The notes under the pieces were generated by a model. That model did not search any database, was not told the DNA's origin, and saw only the letters and a program-made list of their open reading frames with translations. Position numbers and translations under genes: made by a program. A stretch of 59,472 nt of DNA from assembly GCA_016873225.1 (NCBI GenBank), contig VGXS01000024.1:1-59472 (forward strand). The letters run 5' to 3'. How positions within the stretch are numbered: position 1 is the stretch's first letter; each line of letters starts with the position of its first letter. Shown here in pieces: positions 1 through 8,391 of the stretch. The DNA is from Planctomycetota bacterium. GTDB taxonomy: Bacteria; Planctomycetota; Planctomycetia; Gemmatales; Gemmataceae.

Positions 1-588
1 CCCGTTCGCTGCCGCGTGCTTGACGGGAACCCCCTTGCCATCAACCACGGCCTGAATCGCTTCATCGAGATGCCGGGTGCGGGCTTGGGGAAGCCGGGTC
101 GTCCGGTCGGCATACTGGTCGTCAATGGCGCCGAAGTACCGGAGTGTCAGGTTCGAGTCGAGAAGGAACGCCTCGGGGGAGGTCTTCGCGAGGAAAGCGT
201 CGGCGACCTTGTTTTCAGGATCGTAGTGCATCGGGAAGGAAGCCTTGAATTCAAGCGCCAGCTTTTTAACCTCCGCGGGATCATTCTGGTCGGGAATTCC
301 GATGAAGATGACATCGTTTTTCGCGTGCTTGGAGGCCAGGTCGCCAAGGACCGGGATGTAGCGGTTCGATATGGGACAATTGAAGCTCAGGAACACGACC
401 ACCGTCGCCTTGTGCTTTTTCCCCTCCGCCAACGATCATGTTCCGCCGCTGGTTGAGGGTATGTCGACTAGCCGGATGGGCTTGTCAAGCCTCAGCAGCG
501 AGACAAGGTCGTCATTCGGGTTGTCCTGGGCAAGGGCAAACCGGCAGGCGAACGCCAGTTAAGCGACAATCATGGCAGAGGATCTCAT
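1..588 (-). pseudogene. Redoxin/thioredoxin-fold protein, interrupted by two in-frame stops, 3' end off the window
   Basis: The frame starts at ATG 588, overlapping the TGA of the upstream MFS gene by 4 nt. It reads a signal-peptide-like N-terminus (MRSSAMIVA, stop, LAFACRFALAQ), a short linker, and a redoxin domain with FLSFNCPISNRYIP, the peroxidatic or thiol Cys near codon 71, and later FIGIPDQNDP and AFLLDSNL. Two stops interrupt it: TAA at 559-561 (codon 10) and TGA at 436-438 (codon 51). There is no frameshift and the rest is well conserved, running through base 1. The family (AhpC/TSA or thioredoxin-like, common in planctomycetes) normally works in the periplasm on thiol redox chemistry. 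As read, no full-length product can be made. It is last in the YggS-DUF167-MFS operon. The domain call is firm; whether the gene is really dead is not. Confidence 0.75.
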
Positions 589-1823
589 GGGCGTCCAATC
601 CCATCCTGGTCCAAGGAAATTGGTGATAGCGTCCCAAAGGCCGAGGGTAGCAGCAACGCGACCATCCCCGCCATCATTACCGCCAGAGCGAATGGGTGTC
701 CAACGGCGTCGGCCAAGGGCCCGAAAACGGCATTGCCCAGCGGCGTGGCCAAACTGAGCCCCATCGTCCACAGGGCCATGGCCTTGCCCCGGGAGCGGTC
801 GTCGGCCAGTTGCTGCACGGCACCTTGCGCGGTGGCCAGCACCATGATGAGGCCCATGCCGGCCAGGGCGGCGCCCGCGAGGGCCGTCCCGACCGCGGCA
901 TCGGCAAGCGCCGAGGAACCGGCCAGCACCCCCTGCCCCAGCGCCGTCATCAGCAGTCCGACGCGAATGCGCCGCCACAAGTTCGCGTCGTTTCCCCATG
1001 CGGCGATGCCCATGGCCGAAACCATGGCCCCCCCGCCCACCGCGCTCAGCAGCCAGCCATGGCCCGCGGCATGCCAGCCAAGCCCATCCGCTGCCACCTG
1101 GGGAAGCAGGGAAAGCATCGGCCAGCCGAACAGCGCCGCACCCGTGGCCAGGAAGATGAAGAACCCCAGCTCACCGCCGTCACGAAGCACGGCGAAAAAC
1201 GATGGTGGCGTCTCGCCGACCCGAAGCGGCGCGGGTTCCCCCACGGCGCGTATGAAGGCGAGGCTGCCAAGCACGGCGAGGTAGCTCGCCGCGTTGGCGG
1301 CAAAGCACAGGGCCGGGTCCGCGACGGAGATGATCCAACCGGCGAGCGCCGGACCCAGCGCCCTGGCCAGGTTGAACTGGACCGAGTTGAGGGCGACGGC
1401 ATTGGGAAGGTCTTCCCGGGAGGTGAGGTCCTTGAGGAAGCTGAGCCTCGCTGGCAGGTCGATCGCCTGGACCGCGCCACCCAGCCAGGCGAAGCCGACG
1501 AGGCCCCATGCCGTGGGGCTTCCCCAGAGGGCGTAAGCGGCAAGCGCGGCGGCTTGCAGGCCGAACGCCGTTTGGCTGGCCAGAACCAGCCTTCGCTTGG
1601 GTACCCTGTCGGCGAGGATGCCCGCCAGCGGCGCGAGGATGGCCGTGGGCAGGATCATGCCGATGGCCACCGAGGCCGTCCATGAACTCTGGCCGGTGAT
1701 GCTGTAGGCGAGCCAGGCCAGCGCCGTGGTTTGCATCCATGACCCTATGAGCGACAATCCCTGTCCGAAATAGTACAGGCGGTAGTCGCGGTGCCTCAGC
1801 GCGCTGAACATCGTGCGCCTCAC
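585..1823 (-). CDS. MFS transporter, DHA3/enterobactin-exporter-like
   Basis: A 412-residue integral membrane protein with about 12 hydrophobic segments. The N-terminus (FSALRHRDYRLYYFGQG) and the loop GILADRVPKRRLV are typical of DHA3/EntS-like drug or siderophore exporters of the major facilitator superfamily. It should be a proton-driven exporter in the inner membrane; the substrate cannot be read. The reported start is GTG 1823, which overlaps the stop of the upstream DUF167 gene. ATG 1811, four codons inside and preceded by GTGAGG, is an equally good start. The 3' end overlaps the redoxin start by 4 nt, so translation of the four genes is probably coupled. Confidence 0.85.
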   Translation of the reverse strand: MRRTMFSALRHRDYRLYYFGQGLSLIGSWMQTTALAWLAYSITGQSSWTASVAIGMILPTAILAPLAGILADRVPKRRLVLASQTAFGLQAAALAAYALWGSPTAWGLVGFAWLGGAVQAIDLPARLSFLKDLTSREDLPNAVALNSVQFNLARALGPALAGWIISVADPALCFAANAASYLAVLGSLAFIRAVGEPAPLRVGETPPSFFAVLRDGGELGFFIFLATGAALFGWPMLSLLPQVAADGLGWHAAGHGWLLSAVGGGAMVSAMGIAAWGNDANLWRRIRVGLLMTALGQGVLAGSSALADAAVGTALAGAALAGMGLIMVLATAQGAVQQLADDRSRGKAMALWTMGLSLATPLGNAVFGPLADAVGHPFALAVMMAGMVALLLPSAFGTLSPISLDQDGIGRP

Positions 1824-2122
1824 GCGGGGGGCAGGTGGGGAGCGAGTCGGGCGCGCGCCATGTCCGCGTCGATTCCAAGGGCGGAGAACGCCTTGTCGCG
1901 GCTGGAGGCCCCCTTGGCCAGGGACACCTGCGACCGCTTCAGGCCGAGCCAGCCGGCGAGCGCCTCCTCGAGCGCCGCGTTGGCCTTACCGTCAACGGGT
2001 GGCGCGTTCACGGCCACCTTCAGCGCGCCGGCATGCTCGCCCACGATGGCGGTGCGACGGGCACCCGGTTGGGCCCTCACGGGTATGGTCACGCCGCCCG
2101 GAGAATCGGTGATGCTGATCAT
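1820..2122 (-). CDS. DUF167 (YggU-type) small protein
   Basis: A 100-residue protein of the DUF167/UPF0235 family. The family pattern is visible: VRAQPGARRTAI near the N-terminus, LKVAVNAPPVDGKANAAL in the middle, and LGLKRSQVSLAKGASSRDK toward the C-terminus. Molecular function is unknown for the family, and genes of this type are often found next to yggS, as here. The start ATG 2122 overlaps the stop of the yggS gene by 4 nt, and its own stop overlaps the GTG of the MFS gene. No membrane segment or signal peptide is visible. Confidence 0.9.
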   Translation of the reverse strand: MISITDSPGGVTIPVRAQPGARRTAIVGEHAGALKVAVNAPPVDGKANAALEEALAGWLGLKRSQVSLAKGASSRDKAFSALGIDADMARARLAPHLPPA

Positions 2123-2823
2123 GCCGGCTCAAGCCCGCCGACGAGGATGGTGCCCAGGCGGATGAGCGTGGCGCCTTCCTCGACGGCCACTTCGAAGTCG
2201 CCGCTCATGCCCATGCTGAGCTGTGTCGCGGGGTGCCTGCCGTCCAAAAGCGGCCGCAATTCGCGCGCCAGCGCCGCCAGGCGGCGGAACGCCGGGCGCG
2301 CCGATTCGGGGTTGTCCGCGATCGCCGCCATGGTCATGAGGCCGTGAACCTCGATGCCGGGCATGCGGTTCAGCATCGCGGCAAGGCCCGGCACTTCGGC
2401 GGGCTCGAATCCCTGCTTGGCATCCTCGCCGCTGCAATTGACCTCGAGAAGCACCCTGGCCACTCTTTCTTGTCCCATCGCCTCGGCGTTGATGGCTTCC
2501 AGCAGGCGGGCGCTGTCGCACGAATGAATGAGGGAAACCTCCGGGAGCGTCCGCTCCACCTTGTTGCGTTGCAGGTGGCCGATGGCGTGCCACCGGGCGC
2601 CGGACACCAAACCGGCCTTTCGCCAAAGTTCCTGGGGACGGTTCTCGCCCAGGTCGGCCACGCCCAGCTCGACCAGCGCCCGCGCCACCTCATGGCCGAC
2701 CGTCTTGGTGACGCCCACCAGCGTGACCGTGGCGGGATCGCGACCGGAACGGGCGCAGGCCCCCGCGACCCGGCCACGGATCTCCCCGAGGCGCCCGGAC
2801 AGAATTTCCCTGATGCTTCCCAT
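2119..2823 (-). CDS. yggS: YggS-family pyridoxal-phosphate homeostasis protein
   Basis: A 234-residue cytoplasmic alanine-racemase-fold protein that binds PLP and helps keep free PLP and amino-acid pools in balance. Diagnostic stretches are VTLVGVTKTV (the Lys that binds PLP, near residue 40), DLGENRPQEL, WHAIGHLQRNK, the short LEVNCSGED strand, and a C-terminal STQL-like LSMGMSGDFEVAVEEGATLIRLGT, which holds the phosphate-binding residues. The length is normal. It is the first gene of the minus-strand operon; a 56-bp divergent gap separates it from the DUF1015 gene, so the promoters of both must lie there. Confidence 0.95.
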   Translation of the reverse strand: MGSIREILSGRLGEIRGRVAGACARSGRDPATVTLVGVTKTVGHEVARALVELGVADLGENRPQELWRKAGLVSGARWHAIGHLQRNKVERTLPEVSLIHSCDSARLLEAINAEAMGQERVARVLLEVNCSGEDAKQGFEPAEVPGLAAMLNRMPGIEVHGLMTMAAIADNPESARPAFRRLAALARELRPLLDGRHPATQLSMGMSGDFEVAVEEGATLIRLGTILVGGLEPA

Positions 2824-2879
2824 GGGATCATGGTATCCGAACCACCCTGTACGATGAGCGGATCACCGGGAGTTCCGCC

Positions 2880-4199
2880 ATGGCCGATGTCCAACCGTTC
2901 CGCGCCTTCCGCTACAACCTGGCCCGTGTCGGAGCCCTCGAGGATGTCATCGCGCCTCCTTACGATGTGATCGACGCGGACCTGCAGCGCCGCCTTCATG
3001 AACAGCATCCGGCGAATGTGGTGCGCCTCATCCTCGGCTACGAGCATCCCGGGGATGATGAGCACGACAACCGCGCCACGCGATCCGCGGCGTGCCTGCG
3101 CGAGTTCCTGGCCGATGATGTGCTCCTGCAGGATTCGCAGCGCAGCATGACCTTGGTGCACCAGGAATTCACGGCCGGTGGCCGAACGCTGGTGCGCAAG
3201 GGTTTCATCGCCCGCGTGAGGCTTGAGCCGTTCGGCGCGGGCACGGTGTTTCCCCACGAGGAAACCTTGCCCGGACCCAAGGCCGACCGGCTTCGCATCT
3301 TCCGCGCCACCTCGATGAACCTGAGCCCCGTCTTCGGACTGTTTCCCGACGAAACCCGCGAGGCGCAGCAGATCCTCGACCATGCCGTGGGAAGAGCCCT
3401 CCCCCTGCAGGCCACCGATCATCTGGGGGTGGTCACCCGAGTCTGGCCGGTGACCGACCACGCCGCGGTGACGGCGGTTTCCGCCTTCCTGGCCGACAAG
3501 CCGATCTACCTGGCCGACGGCCACCACCGCTATGAGACGGCCCTCGCCTACCTGGCCGAGCGCGAGGAACTGGCCCGCCGGCAGGGGAACAACCTCGATC
3601 CCGACCACCCGGCCCGTTTCATCATGATGTACATGGTGGGGATGGATGATCCTGGCCTCGAGATCCAGCCGACCCACCGGCTTGTTTCAGGCCTGCCCGG
3701 CCTGACGGTCGCCAGGTTGTCGGAAGCCTTGTCTCCGGCGTTCGAGCTGAGGCGGGTCGGCCGCAGGACGGAAGGCTGCCGGGAAGCCGCCGAGGAGATC
3801 GAGATGGACGGCGGTCAGGACCTGCTGGCCTTCGGCACCCGGGCCGATGGCGAATGGACGCTGGCGCGCCTGACCGATCCGTCGCTCATGGAGGTCAGGC
3901 ATCCCGCCAAGTCGGCGGCTTGGCGTTCGCTCGGGGTCGCCATCGCCCATGGCGTGGGCATCGACGGGCTGCTGGCGCCGCTGTTCCAGGGATCGCCCGC
4001 CATCCGTTATGTGCACAGGCACGAGGAGGTGTCGGACGACCTTGCCGCGGCTGCCGGCGCGGACCTATGCATTTTGGTGCCGGCCGCCACGATGGGCCTT
4101 GTCGCCGAGATCGCCTCGGGGGGTGAACGGATGCCGGCCAAGAGCACTTACTTTTATCCGAAGATCGGCTCGGGCCTGGCGTTCCACCAGCTCCGTTAG
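2880..4199 (+). CDS. DUF1015 family protein
   Basis: A 439-residue protein of the DUF1015 family. Typical family stretches are the N-terminal VQPFRAFRYN followed by APPYDVIDADLQRRL, the middle GTVFPHEETLPGPKADRL, and IYLADGHHRYETALAY. No biochemical role is established, although in some bacteria members lie near serine biosynthesis genes. It looks cytoplasmic, with no signal peptide. The start ATG is preceded by GGGAG at 8 nt. It stands alone, diverges from yggS and ends at a strong hairpin shared with the convergent YTV gene. Confidence 0.9.
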   Translation: MADVQPFRAFRYNLARVGALEDVIAPPYDVIDADLQRRLHEQHPANVVRLILGYEHPGDDEHDNRATRSAACLREFLADDVLLQDSQRSMTLVHQEFTAGGRTLVRKGFIARVRLEPFGAGTVFPHEETLPGPKADRLRIFRATSMNLSPVFGLFPDETREAQQILDHAVGRALPLQATDHLGVVTRVWPVTDHAAVTAVSAFLADKPIYLADGHHRYETALAYLAEREELARRQGNNLDPDHPARFIMMYMVGMDDPGLEIQPTHRLVSGLPGLTVARLSEALSPAFELRRVGRRTEGCREAAEEIEMDGGQDLLAFGTRADGEWTLARLTDPSLMEVRHPAKSAAWRSLGVAIAHGVGIDGLLAPLFQGSPAIRYVHRHEEVSDDLAAAAGADLCILVPAATMGLVAEIASGGERMPAKSTYFYPKIGSGLAFHQLR

Positions 4200-4212
4200 C
4201 CCGCCAAAGGAA

Positions 4213-4246
4213 AGGTCCCCCGAAACCTGTCGGTTCCGGGGGACCT
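4213..4246. terminator. Bidirectional hairpin between convergent genes
   Basis: Bases 4213-4227 and 4232-4246 form a 15-bp inverted repeat with one mismatch around a TGTC loop. It lies 13 nt after the DUF1015 stop and 26 nt before the end of the convergent YTV gene. No clear T-run follows on the plus strand, so it may act as an mRNA 3'-end stabiliser or a factor-assisted terminator rather than a classic intrinsic terminator. Confidence 0.6.
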
Positions 4247-4272
4247 GATCAGCCGGCTAGGCCGGGGACCGG

Positions 4273-6123
4273 CTACTTGCCTTTCGCGTCTCCACCCTTG
4301 GACCCCTTGGTGCCAGGATCAGCGGGCGCCTGCGGGTCGTGGATGCCGTCGCCTCCCTTGCCGCACAGGCGGTCCTTGAGTTTGCCAAGGTGGCCCGGGT
4401 CGCACGGATCATCGCAAAGCGCGACGATCCTCGGCTTCCTCACGCACACTTCCTTTTCCACGCACACCGGCACCCGCTTGCAGACATTCACGGGAACCTG
4501 CTCGCACACGGTGTAAGGCACCTTCACCGTCACGGTGTGGGGAACCATCTTCGTGACCTTCTCGCTGACGGTCTTGTTGATGGTGCATGGCTCCATCGTG
4601 CAGGTGGTGTAGGGGATCTTCTTGGTGCGGGTTTCCGTCACCATTTCGGTCACCTTGCAGGGCACCATCTTCTTCTCGGTGCAGGGAACCATGCGGCAGA
4701 CGGTGTAGGGCACCATCTTGGAGCAGGTTTCCTGGACCGTCTTGTAGGTGGTGTAGGGCACCATCTTGGTGAGGGTTTCCGTCACCATCCGCTTGCGGGT
4801 CGTGCTGACCGTCTTTTGGTACTGGGCACCCTCGACGAACGAGCGGCCCTCGCCGGGGTCGGCGTAGCCGTGGCCGTCGGCGGGGTCGACAAAGGCGCCC
4901 CGCGCCAGGCGGGTCGTGGTGTAGGGAACCTGCTTGACAACCTTCTCGGTCACCATGCGGGTCTTGGTCACGGGAACCTGCTTGGTACAGGTTTCGCAAA
5001 CCACCTTGCACACCTTCACGGGCACCTGCTTGCAAACGGTGACGGGCACCTTCTTGCAAACCGTGTAAGGCACCTTGTCAACCACGCATTCCTTCACGAT
5101 CTTGGTGACGGGAACCTCGCAGCAGATGGTGCGCGTGCGGAAGACCCGCCGGCTGCAGACCTGGTCGGGGCACTGGCTTTCGCACTTCACCCACTTGCCA
5201 GGCTTGCAGATGTTGCGGCAGGTGCACGGATCGAACTCGCACTCCTGCTCGCGGACCCACTTCACCACCTTGCGGCCGGGCACCGTGTATTCCTCGGTGG
5301 TCCATTCCCCCACCAGCTTCGAAATCACCCTGGTTTCGCTGACGGGCGTCCGCACGGTTCGGCGAACCTCCCGTTCGCACTGCTGCACCTCGGTGCGCCA
5401 TTCGGTGCAGCGCACTTCCTTCACGCTCTCCTCCACCACATGCCGGCGCACGGTGTAGGTGCAGTCCTTCATCACCGTCTCGCAGACCGGCTTGCACACA
5501 TACGAGACGCATTCCTTGACATGGTCCTCGCACAGTTTCTTCGTCACCTGGCCGCACACCGTGCGGTTCTCGACCTCGCAAACCGGCCGGCAAACGGTGT
5601 ACCGGCATTCCTTCTCGCACTGCACAGGCACCTTCTTGCAGATCGTGTACTGGCATTCCTTGTACTTCGTCTCGTACTCGGGCTTGAACTTGGTCTCCTC
5701 GACCTCCTTGCACACGGTGCGGGTGACGGGCTTGGTGACCGTGAATTCGCACTCGCGGAAGCCGGTCGTGTACTTGGGCTTCATCACCGTTTCCTGCACC
5801 GTCTTGCGGATGGTCTCCGTGCAGGGCTTGTAGCAGGTGCGGGTTTCCTCGCGATAGCAGGTTTTCCTCACATCCTTCAGTACCGTCTCGGTGACAGTCT
5901 GGTAGGTGGTGTGCCACCGCTTTTCCAGCACGGTGTCGAACACGAGCTGGTACTTGGGCTTGAACAGCCGCCAAGCCGAGGAGAAGACCCCCTGGCTGTC
6001 GTCGCAGGTGTTGCAACAACTCGAGAAGTTGCCTGCGCCCACATGCGAGGCCGACGCCGAGGGAACCAGTCCCATCAGCACGACCAGGACAGCCGTGAGC
6101 GGCACTCCCAGGCGAAATCCCAT
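4273..6123 (-). CDS. Cysteine-rich YTV-repeat secreted protein
   Basis: A 616-residue secreted protein that starts at ATG 6123, with AAGGGAG 8 nt upstream; a TTG two codons earlier is less likely. A signal peptide (LTAVLVVLMGLVPSASAS) is followed by FSSCC and then by many short degenerate repeats built on VPYTVCK, VPVTVCK and MVPYTVCRM, rich in Cys, Lys, Val and Thr. Around the two-thirds point the repeats are interrupted by a Gly/Asp-rich insert (FVDPADGHGYADPGEG). The C-terminus is Cys-poor and Lys/Gly-rich (GTKGSKGGDAKGK). Such YTV proteins are known from planctomycetes and are thought to be disulfide-linked cell-wall or surface components. The regular Cys spacing suggests covalent cross-linking, which is inference. 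Confidence 0.85.
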   Translation of the reverse strand: MGFRLGVPLTAVLVVLMGLVPSASASHVGAGNFSSCCNTCDDSQGVFSSAWRLFKPKYQLVFDTVLEKRWHTTYQTVTETVLKDVRKTCYREETRTCYKPCTETIRKTVQETVMKPKYTTGFRECEFTVTKPVTRTVCKEVEETKFKPEYETKYKECQYTICKKVPVQCEKECRYTVCRPVCEVENRTVCGQVTKKLCEDHVKECVSYVCKPVCETVMKDCTYTVRRHVVEESVKEVRCTEWRTEVQQCEREVRRTVRTPVSETRVISKLVGEWTTEEYTVPGRKVVKWVREQECEFDPCTCRNICKPGKWVKCESQCPDQVCSRRVFRTRTICCEVPVTKIVKECVVDKVPYTVCKKVPVTVCKQVPVKVCKVVCETCTKQVPVTKTRMVTEKVVKQVPYTTTRLARGAFVDPADGHGYADPGEGRSFVEGAQYQKTVSTTRKRMVTETLTKMVPYTTYKTVQETCSKMVPYTVCRMVPCTEKKMVPCKVTEMVTETRTKKIPYTTCTMEPCTINKTVSEKVTKMVPHTVTVKVPYTVCEQVPVNVCKRVPVCVEKEVCVRKPRIVALCDDPCDPGHLGKLKDRLCGKGGDGIHDPQAPADPGTKGSKGGDAKGK

Positions 6124-6491
6124 GACCAAGACTCCCTTGAACCAGAACCCTCGCGCCCGGGCTTCATGCGCGGCGGCGGGGGGATTCGTCCGTCATCCAT
6201 GACGGCGGGATCCCCGCGTGATCCGCCGCTGCCGGTCGCGCGGCAGCGTGGCCGCCCTGGTTCCGGCGGCACTACTGTCGCATCTGGTATCGGTGGCTTT
6301 TTCCCGGTCGGATAACGGTCTTGCCGGTTGGATTGGCGGTCGGAGTCGTTCCGGCTGACCGTTGTCAGGGTTGTGCCATGGGTGCGTTTGGGGACGGGTG
6401 AAACGGTTGTTCCGGCCGGCGGCCTACGACCAGCATTCCTGGCATCGCCCGCGCAACCGGCAAGGTTTCACAAGATTAAAGCGGAACCATC
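6124..6491. other. Gene-free 368-bp leader between YTV and esterase genes
   Basis: No open reading frame with a recognisable product and no RNA gene was seen. The part next to the YTV gene holds its Shine-Dalgarno sequence and a perfect short hairpin at 6190-6205. The middle contains repeated CGGT-type words (for example around 6297-6345). A promoter for the minus-strand YTV gene must lie here, but no convincing -35/-10 pair could be picked. The part next to 6491 is the downstream region of the esterase gene. Confidence 0.5.
6190..6205. promoter_or_regulatory. Perfect 7-bp hairpin in the YTV 5' leader
   Basis: CCGTCAT at 6190-6196 and ATGACGG at 6199-6205 are perfect inverted repeats separated by CC. 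The element sits about 67-82 nt upstream of the YTV start on its coding strand. It could be an operator dyad or an mRNA leader hairpin. There is no independent support. Confidence 0.3.
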
Positions 6492-7271
6492 CTAGCGTGC
6501 GTTCTTGCGCACGAAATCCACCAGTTCCTGGCACTGGAAGAAGCCAACCCACATGTTGTGGCCCTGCCCCTTGGGCACCAACACCTCGAAGGTGCCACCC
6601 ATCGCCGAGTACTTATCCTTGGCCATGCCTGTGTTGGCTTCCAGCGGAACCACCTTGTCCACATCCCCATGGATGGCGAACAGCGGCACCTTGGCCTTGG
6701 CCAGTCCTTCCAGTCTTTCCACCGGGTTGTGTTCCTTGAGCCTGGACCGAAGGCCCTCCGCGTCGAGGCCGTAGGCGCCCGCCGCGCGGGCCAGGCCCGG
6801 ATAGCTTTCGAGGTTGCACACCGGATACACCCCGGCGAAGCCGCCCACCTTGTCGGGGTTTTCCGCCGCCCACGACAGCGTCATCAGGCCGCCCCGGCTG
6901 CGGCCCAGCATCACCGGTTTGGCGGAATATCCGCGCTTGCTGGTCAACTCCTGGTAAAGCCCGCTGTAGAGGGCCCGGCCGGCCGGGCTGCCGAACGATT
7001 CGCCGACATCAATCCCCGCGATGGCGATGCCCGACTCGAGGAACCGTTCGAACATCCACGCCTCCTCCTTGCCCGGCAGGTTGGGCAGCGTGGGGGCATA
7101 CCAGACCCAAGCCTTCGCCTTGCCGGCCGGCGCCTTGGGCGCGGGAATCAGGAACGCCGTCCTTCCGGAGACTTGAAATACTTCCCCGGGCACCGGCAGC
7201 ACCTTCAACGGCTTGGCGGGTGCCGGGTCACCCGTGGCAATCAGGTTGCACAGCATCAGGACATGGAACAT
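6492..7271 (-). CDS. Alpha/beta-hydrolase (esterase/dienelactone-hydrolase-like), secreted
   Basis: A 259-residue hydrolase with a short hydrophobic N-terminus. The nucleophile elbow is GRSRGG (Ser near residue 125). The acid lies in IHGDVDKVVPLE and the His in GQGHNMW, giving the complete Ser-Asp-His triad of the alpha/beta-hydrolase fold. The substrate is not predictable; planctomycetes carry many such proteins next to polysaccharide or ester degradation genes. Start ATG 7271 has GGAGAG 6 nt upstream. It lies alone between the YTV leader and a short intergenic region. Confidence 0.8.
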   Translation of the reverse strand: MFHVLMLCNLIATGDPAPAKPLKVLPVPGEVFQVSGRTAFLIPAPKAPAGKAKAWVWYAPTLPNLPGKEEAWMFERFLESGIAIAGIDVGESFGSPAGRALYSGLYQELTSKRGYSAKPVMLGRSRGGLMTLSWAAENPDKVGGFAGVYPVCNLESYPGLARAAGAYGLDAEGLRSRLKEHNPVERLEGLAKAKVPLFAIHGDVDKVVPLEANTGMAKDKYSAMGGTFEVLVPKGQGHNMWVGFFQCQELVDFVRKNAR

Positions 7272-7362
7272 GGTGGCTCTCCGTTTCGGGGATCGGAAAT
7301 CGAGGTTACCACATGACAGCGGTGAAGCCGAGCGCTGGAGCCAATCCCTAGAGCCGAGCGGT

Positions 7363-7392
7363 GGAACCGGGCGCCGTGAGGCGCCGGGTTCC
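7363..7392. repeat. REP-like GC-rich palindrome
   Basis: GGAACCGGGCGCC and GGCGCCGGGTTCC flank a GTGA loop, forming a 13-bp stem with one mismatched pair. It sits in the 259-bp region between the divergent esterase and membrane-protein genes, not at a gene end. GC-rich palindromes of this kind are often dispersed intergenic repeats. Only one copy was noticed in this window. Confidence 0.4.
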
Positions 7393-7530
7393 GGCTTCGA
7401 TCAGGTTTCTCGCGCCGCCAAGCCCGGACGATGAAGGCCGTTTGTTCAATCCAGACCCTGAATAAACGGGCTGCACAGGCATGATTCTTCGGCTAAACTC
7501 ATCGCAGATCCCGCCATACATGGGGTCCCG

Positions 7531-8223
7531 ATGGAAACCATCGCATCGATCCTCAAGTTTGTGACAGCCGTCGGGGCGATCATAAGCGCCCTTTACACTA
7601 TTTACCGGTGGATTCGTCCGAAACCAGTACAAGAATCAGCAATTGTGGAGTCCACAAATGGGTATTCTGTTTCCCTCAGCCCGGAAACACGGCGCAAGCT
7701 AAGAACACCGGGGATTTTTCTGCTATTCTGCGGGGCCATCAACCTCGGTTTGGGCATGTTGATGTTTTTCCAGTTCTCAATGATGGCGATCGCCAACAAA
7801 ACTGTTCCTGCCCGAACGGCTTTTCCTGATCAATCCCATGCCGGCAAGGAGGAAACCGATTCGAGCTTCAGGCAGATGATGTGGTTCCATGAACAGCACA
7901 GGCAAAGGGAGGCCACGATGTTACTCAGCATGGCGGTTTCGTGGTTTTGCATGGCCATGGTCGGTGCCATCTCGGTTGCTGGGGCCAGCGCCATGCTTCG
8001 GGGCGGATCCTACCGGTTGGCCTTCGCTGGAAGCCTTGCCGGAATGCTTGACTTGGGATGCCTTTTGCTCAATATTCCCGTTTCACTCTGGTGCCTCATG
8101 ATCCTTCACGATCCTGATGTGGTGGGTGAAGGGCTTGGAAAAAAGCCATCTCAAAACCTGCTCCAACGGTCGCAAGATGCTGCCAATTCAACCGGGTGCG
8201 CTCATTCAAGCGGGCAAGTCTGA
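7531..8223 (+). CDS. Unrecognised small membrane protein
   Basis: A 230-residue protein that I do not recognise. Four hydrophobic segments are visible, at about residues 8-27, 61-84, 128-152 and 158-186. Between segments 2 and 3 lies a hydrophilic stretch with many Glu, Gln and His residues. The N-terminal part (SILKFVTAVGAIISALYTIYRWI) reads like a single anchor. Base composition is visibly less GC-rich than in neighbouring genes, and third positions are less biased, which could mean recent acquisition. No partner gene is coupled to it. The reading frame is supported by the hydrophobic pattern and length rather than by homology. Confidence 0.6.
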   Translation: METIASILKFVTAVGAIISALYTIYRWIRPKPVQESAIVESTNGYSVSLSPETRRKLRTPGIFLLFCGAINLGLGMLMFFQFSMMAIANKTVPARTAFPDQSHAGKEETDSSFRQMMWFHEQHRQREATMLLSMAVSWFCMAMVGAISVAGASAMLRGGSYRLAFAGSLAGMLDLGCLLLNIPVSLWCLMILHDPDVVGEGLGKKPSQNLLQRSQDAANSTGCAHSSGQV

Positions 8224-8391
8224 GCGCGTGGAGGGGCGTCACAGGTCATGGGTCAATCAGGCGACAGGTTGGGGCCGATCGATCAACTTGCTGGCAATCT
8301 TGATAATTGGCAGTGCTGGGGGCGTGAGAAGGACTTGAATGTCGCATAATGGAATCGTTGAGACTCCGATCCCATTCATGGCCGATTCCCC

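Noticed and set aside
4339..6315. 658-codon open frame antisense to the YTV gene
   Set aside because: It mirrors the repeat structure of the sense gene (His/Leu/Ala-rich low-complexity translation) and has no recognisable domain; the repeated Cys/Lys/Val codons simply lack stops on the reverse strand.
7348..7632. 95-codon minus-strand open frame in the esterase/membrane-protein gap
   Set aside because: It runs antisense into the start of the membrane protein gene and has no domain or Shine-Dalgarno; the translation is Arg/Ser/Gly-rich.
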